Shown: positions 61,649 through 64,000 of the stretch, piece after piece
How the letters are laid out: the number at the start of each line of letters is the position of its first letter
How positions within the stretch are numbered: the stretch's first letter is position 1
Assembly (NCBI RefSeq): GCF_023898865.1
Contig: NZ_JAGSOV010000046.1
Coordinates: 62,001 to 126,000, forward strand
DNA: 64,000 nucleotides
Origin: Pseudonocardia humida
GTDB lineage: Bacteria > Actinomycetota > Actinomycetes > Mycobacteriales > Pseudonocardiaceae
Direction of reading: 5' to 3'
The notes under the pieces: model-generated
The model's database searches: none
What the model saw: only the letters and a program-made list of their open reading frames with translations
Told to the model about the DNA's origin: nothing
Translations under genes and position numbers: made by a program

Positions 61649-62038
61649 TCAGAGCGCGTGCCCGGTGGTGCTGTCGACGTGGGAGGGGATCGCGCCGTCG
61701 TGCCGGTCGCCGGTCGTCGAGGTCCCGGTGGGCTCGACCATCAGGATCGACCCGCCGGGGGAGGAGGGCTTGTGCTCGACGCCCTTGGGCACGACGAACA
61801 CGTCGCCCTGGCGCAGGACGACGGTGCGCTCGGCGCCGTCGGCGTCGCGGACGGCCACGTCGAAGCGGCCGTCGAGGACCAGGAAGAACTCGTCGGTGTG
61901 CTCGTGCACGTGCCAGACGTGCTCGCCGAGCGTGTGCGCGATCCGCACGTCGTAGTCGTTCATCCGGGCCACGATGCGGGGGCTGTAGACGTCGTCGAAG
62001 GAGGCGAGGGCGGCGGCGAGGTTCACCGGTGCGGTCAT
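61649..62038 (-). CDS. Cupin-domain protein
   Basis: A 129-residue cupin: HVWHVHEHTDEFFLVLDGRF (metal ligands H, H, E) and LRQGDVFVVPKGVEHKPSSP (second H) form a complete mononuclear metal site. Residues after 105 are Thr/Ser/Gly/His-rich. The sequence is like small cupins regulated by AraC-type proteins. ATG 62038. It diverges from the AraC gene at 62088 by a 49-bp spacer that includes a direct repeat. Confidence 0.85.
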   Translation of the reverse strand: MTAPVNLAAALASFDDVYSPRIVARMNDYDVRIAHTLGEHVWHVHEHTDEFFLVLDGRFDVAVRDADGAERTVVLRQGDVFVVPKGVEHKPSSPGGSILMVEPTGTSTTGDRHDGAIPSHVDSTTGHAL

Positions 62039-62068
62039 CGGCCCATCCTCGGGGCGGGGTGGCCACCG

Positions 62069-62088
62069 GTTCTTGTACGTTCTTGATG
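62069..62088. promoter_or_regulatory. 10-bp direct repeat upstream of araC
   Basis: GTTCTTGTAC and GTTCTTGATG occur side by side (62069-62078, 62079-62088), between the divergent cupin and AraC genes. Tandem half-sites at one-helical-turn spacing are the usual AraC-family operator. Confidence 0.5.
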
Positions 62089-62900
62089 TGGACGAGCCAC
62101 TACCCGGGCGGTGCCGGGTGCGGGCGTGGCGGCCCGCGGTCCCCGGCATCGCCGAGGTCTTCCACGCCCGGATCGTCGACTACGCCTACCCGCTGCACGT
62201 CCACGACACGTGGACCGTGCTCATCGTCGACGACGGGGCGATCGCCTACGACCTCGACCGGCGCTCGTGCGGGGCCTCCCTCGGCACGGTGGCCGTCCTG
62301 CCGCCGGGCGTGGTCCACAACGGGAAGCCGGCCCCGGGCACCGCCGCGGGCTTCCGCAAGCGCAACCTCTACCTCGAGCCGTCGTTCCTGCCCGCGGCGC
62401 TGGTCGGTCCCGCGGTCGACCGCACCACCGTGGACGATCCCGCCCTGCGCGCGGCGCTGGCCGCCCTGCACGACGCGCTCGCCGCCGGGGTCGGGCCGCT
62501 CGACGCCGAGGCCCGGTTGGCGCTGATCGGCGAGCGGATCGCCGGCCACCTCGCGCCCCGGACGGCGGCGGCCCGCCGCCCCGAGAGCCCGGTCGCCGAC
62601 CGGCTGCGCGACCTGCTCGACGCGCGCCTGACCGATCCGCTGCCGCTGCGCGAGGCCGCCGCGCTCCTCGACCGGTCGGTCCCGCACCTCGTGCGCAGCT
62701 TCACCCGCCGACACGGCCTGAGTCCGCACGCCTACGTCCTGGGCCGCCGCGTCGAGGCGGCCCGGACCCGGCTGCTCGCCGGGGCCCGCCCGGCCGACGT
62801 GGCCGTCGAGCTGGGCTTCCACGACCAGGCCCACCTGACCCGGCACTTCCGCCGGCACACCTCGACCACCCCGGGGCGGTACGCGCGCGGGCGGCCCTGA
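62088..62900 (+). CDS. AraC-family transcriptional regulator
   Basis: A 270-residue AraC regulator. An N-terminal cupin-like sensor (HARIVDYAYPLHVHDTWTVL, VLPPGVVHNGKPA) is followed by HTH AraC motifs: LREAAALLDRSVPHLVRSFT and VAVELGFHDQAHLTRHFRRHT, ending TPGRYARG. GTG 62088 is preferred; TTG 62073 is in frame but within the direct repeat. Probably controls the adjacent cupin gene. Confidence 0.88.
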   Translation: MDEPLPGRCRVRAWRPAVPGIAEVFHARIVDYAYPLHVHDTWTVLIVDDGAIAYDLDRRSCGASLGTVAVLPPGVVHNGKPAPGTAAGFRKRNLYLEPSFLPAALVGPAVDRTTVDDPALRAALAALHDALAAGVGPLDAEARLALIGERIAGHLAPRTAAARRPESPVADRLRDLLDARLTDPLPLREAAALLDRSVPHLVRSFTRRHGLSPHAYVLGRRVEAARTRLLAGARPADVAVELGFHDQAHLTRHFRRHTSTTPGRYARGRP

Positions 62901-62912
62901 CCCCTCGGCCGC

Positions 62913-64000
62913 TCAGCCGCCGTAGATCGGGCCGACGTCGATCTTGTCATAGCGGCCGGGGAGCCCCGCGGTGTAGGTCGTGTACAGCACCTCGCTGGTG
63001 CAGATCGTGGCCTGGACCAGCTGCGGGGCCAGGTGGCTGCGGTCGCAGGAGAAGGTGCTGCTGTTGCCCAGCGGGCGCGGCACGTCCCTGGCCTCGCGCA
63101 GGGCCCCGGCCACCTGCTCGCCGGAGACCTCCCCGCCATCGGGCAGGCCCACGGAGTTCACCGCCCGGATGAACCCGAGCATGGACACGTAGCCGAGCGT
63201 GGTGAGGCCGGTGGGCTCGGCGTCGGGGGCGTACTGCTGCATCACCGTGCGGTAGACCTGCGCCTCGGGGTGGTCGCCGCTCGGGTCGCCGACGGCGAAC
63301 ACCACGGCGTTGTCGATCGCCGACTCGCCCAGTGCCCCGATGATCCCCTGGTCGACGCACCCGGTGCCGAGCAGCCTCGTCTGCGGGGCGTCGAGGGTGT
63401 GCAGCGCGGCCAGCACGGACTGGCACGCCGACCGCTCCGCGATCACCAGCACCGCGTCGGGGTCGTCGGCCAGGCCCTCCTCGACCCGCGCCGTCGCGTC
63501 GCCGCCCGCCGGTACACCCACCACCTGCATCCCGACCCCGGCCCGGGCGAAGATCGAGCGGCCGATCGTGCCCACCAGCCCCAGCACCTGCGGGCTCTCC
63601 ACGCCGTAGATGGTGACGTTGTCGTAGCCGACGTCGTGGGAGTACTGCGCGTAGGCGCCGAGCAGGCCCACGGCGCCGGAGCCGAAGAAGAAGGCGTCCT
63701 CGGACGCGATCTCCGACGGCGACAGCGGCGACGACCCGACCCACGGGATCCCCGCCCCCACCGTGGTCGGCAGCACCGCGTCCGACGTCGTCGGCTGCCC
63801 GGCGACGACCGCGACCACGCCGGCCCGGACGAACTCCTCCGCGCAGGCCGTCGCGCTCTGCGGGTCGATCTTGTCGGCGCAGCGCACGACCTCGATCCGG
63901 TGCCCGTCGAGCCCGCCGAGGTGCTCGTTGGCGTACGCGGCCGCCGCCTCCGCGGCGTCGCCGGTCGAGCTGAGGTCGGCCTGCGGGTTGTCCTCGACGT
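62913..64000 (-). CDS. ABC substrate-binding protein, branched-chain amino acid type (partial)
   Basis: At least 362 residues of a Peripla_BP_6-like protein, start beyond the right edge. Visible parts: GLDGHRIEVVRCADKIDPQS, VVAVVAGQPTTSDAVLPTTV (ligand-region strand), GIPWVGSSPLSPSEI, GYDNVTIYGVESPQVLGLVG, and a C-terminal VQATICTSEVLYTTYTAGLP with paired cysteines. Ligand unknown. No transporter genes are in view on this side. It converges on the AraC gene with 12 bp between. Confidence 0.8.
   Translation of the reverse strand, partial: VEDNPQADLSSTGDAAEAAAAYANEHLGGLDGHRIEVVRCADKIDPQSATACAEEFVRAGVVAVVAGQPTTSDAVLPTTVGAGIPWVGSSPLSPSEIASEDAFFFGSGAVGLLGAYAQYSHDVGYDNVTIYGVESPQVLGLVGTIGRSIFARAGVGMQVVGVPAGGDATARVEEGLADDPDAVLVIAERSACQSVLAALHTLDAPQTRLLGTGCVDQGIIGALGESAIDNAVVFAVGDPSGDHPEAQVYRTVMQQYAPDAEPTGLTTLGYVSMLGFIRAVNSVGLPDGGEVSGEQVAGALREARDVPRPLGNSSTFSCDRSHLAPQLVQATICTSEVLYTTYTAGLPGRYDKIDVGPIYGG

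Overview
This window is high-GC DNA dense with GTG starts and 4-base ATGA/GTGA gene overlaps, with few unassigned stretches. Lipoprotein transporters, an ANTAR response regulator, an rpsA-coaE-uvrB block, a CoaE-GrpB fusion, a DprE2-like reductase, a BTAD/AfsR-type regulator and LCP and GT87 proteins all point to an actinobacterium. A Pseudonocardia-like member of the Pseudonocardiales is my best guess; this is inference from gene content, not a database match.

Layout. 1-9.6 kb: start of an NAD-kinase-like gene, a GntR/FCD regulator, then a six-gene minus-strand operon for L-fucose-type sugar uptake and non-phosphorylative oxidation (fuconate dehydratase, aldo/keto reductase, lactonase, ribose-type ABC transporter). 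It diverges from an ilvD gene across an intergenic region with two matching palindromic operators. 9.6-13.4 kb: cystathionine beta-synthase-like enzyme, methyltransferase, shikimate dehydrogenase, DprE2-like reductase. 13.5-17.3 kb: an NMT1/THI5-type ABC importer ending at an extraordinary G32/C25 homopolymer tract. 17.3-21.5 kb: two compact minus-strand stacks (prolyl aminopeptidase, methyltransferase, thioesterase and DUF309 genes; then CPBP protease, Clp-N and HTH genes). 21.5-22.2 kb: a decayed serine recombinase beside a leucine-like tRNA. 22.3-29.2 kb: ANTAR regulator, a structured non-coding leader and a complete branched-chain amino acid type ABC operon.

29.2-39.2 kb is conserved core: thioesterase, methyltransferase, rpsA, lipoprotein, coaE-grpB, an ECF-like sigma factor with a putative membrane partner, DUF402 and uvrB. 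The polA gene expected just upstream of rpsA is not there. 39.2-64 kb is more accessory: GT87 membrane glycosyltransferase, a large BTAD/NB-ARC regulator, DUF1772 and hydrolase pair, LysR/EamA pair, a MerR/BldC-like protein, a secreted hydrolase fused to an ABC ATPase with its permease, a stand-alone LigD-type polymerase domain, a phosphodiesterase, an MFS exporter, an FKBP/S9 peptidase/FKBP group, an LCP protein, and AraC, cupin and substrate-binding genes running off the right edge.

The most unusual signals are: (i) three 73-nt spacers between ABC-transporter genes, each an open 25-codon mini-cistron that overlaps both neighbours by 4 nt; (ii) the hydrolase-TM-ABC ATPase fusion; (iii) the paired operators of the fucose/ilvD divergon; (iv) the short-variable-arm tRNA with a CAA anticodon next to a recombinase remnant; (v) the structured leader between the ANTAR regulator and the liv operon.
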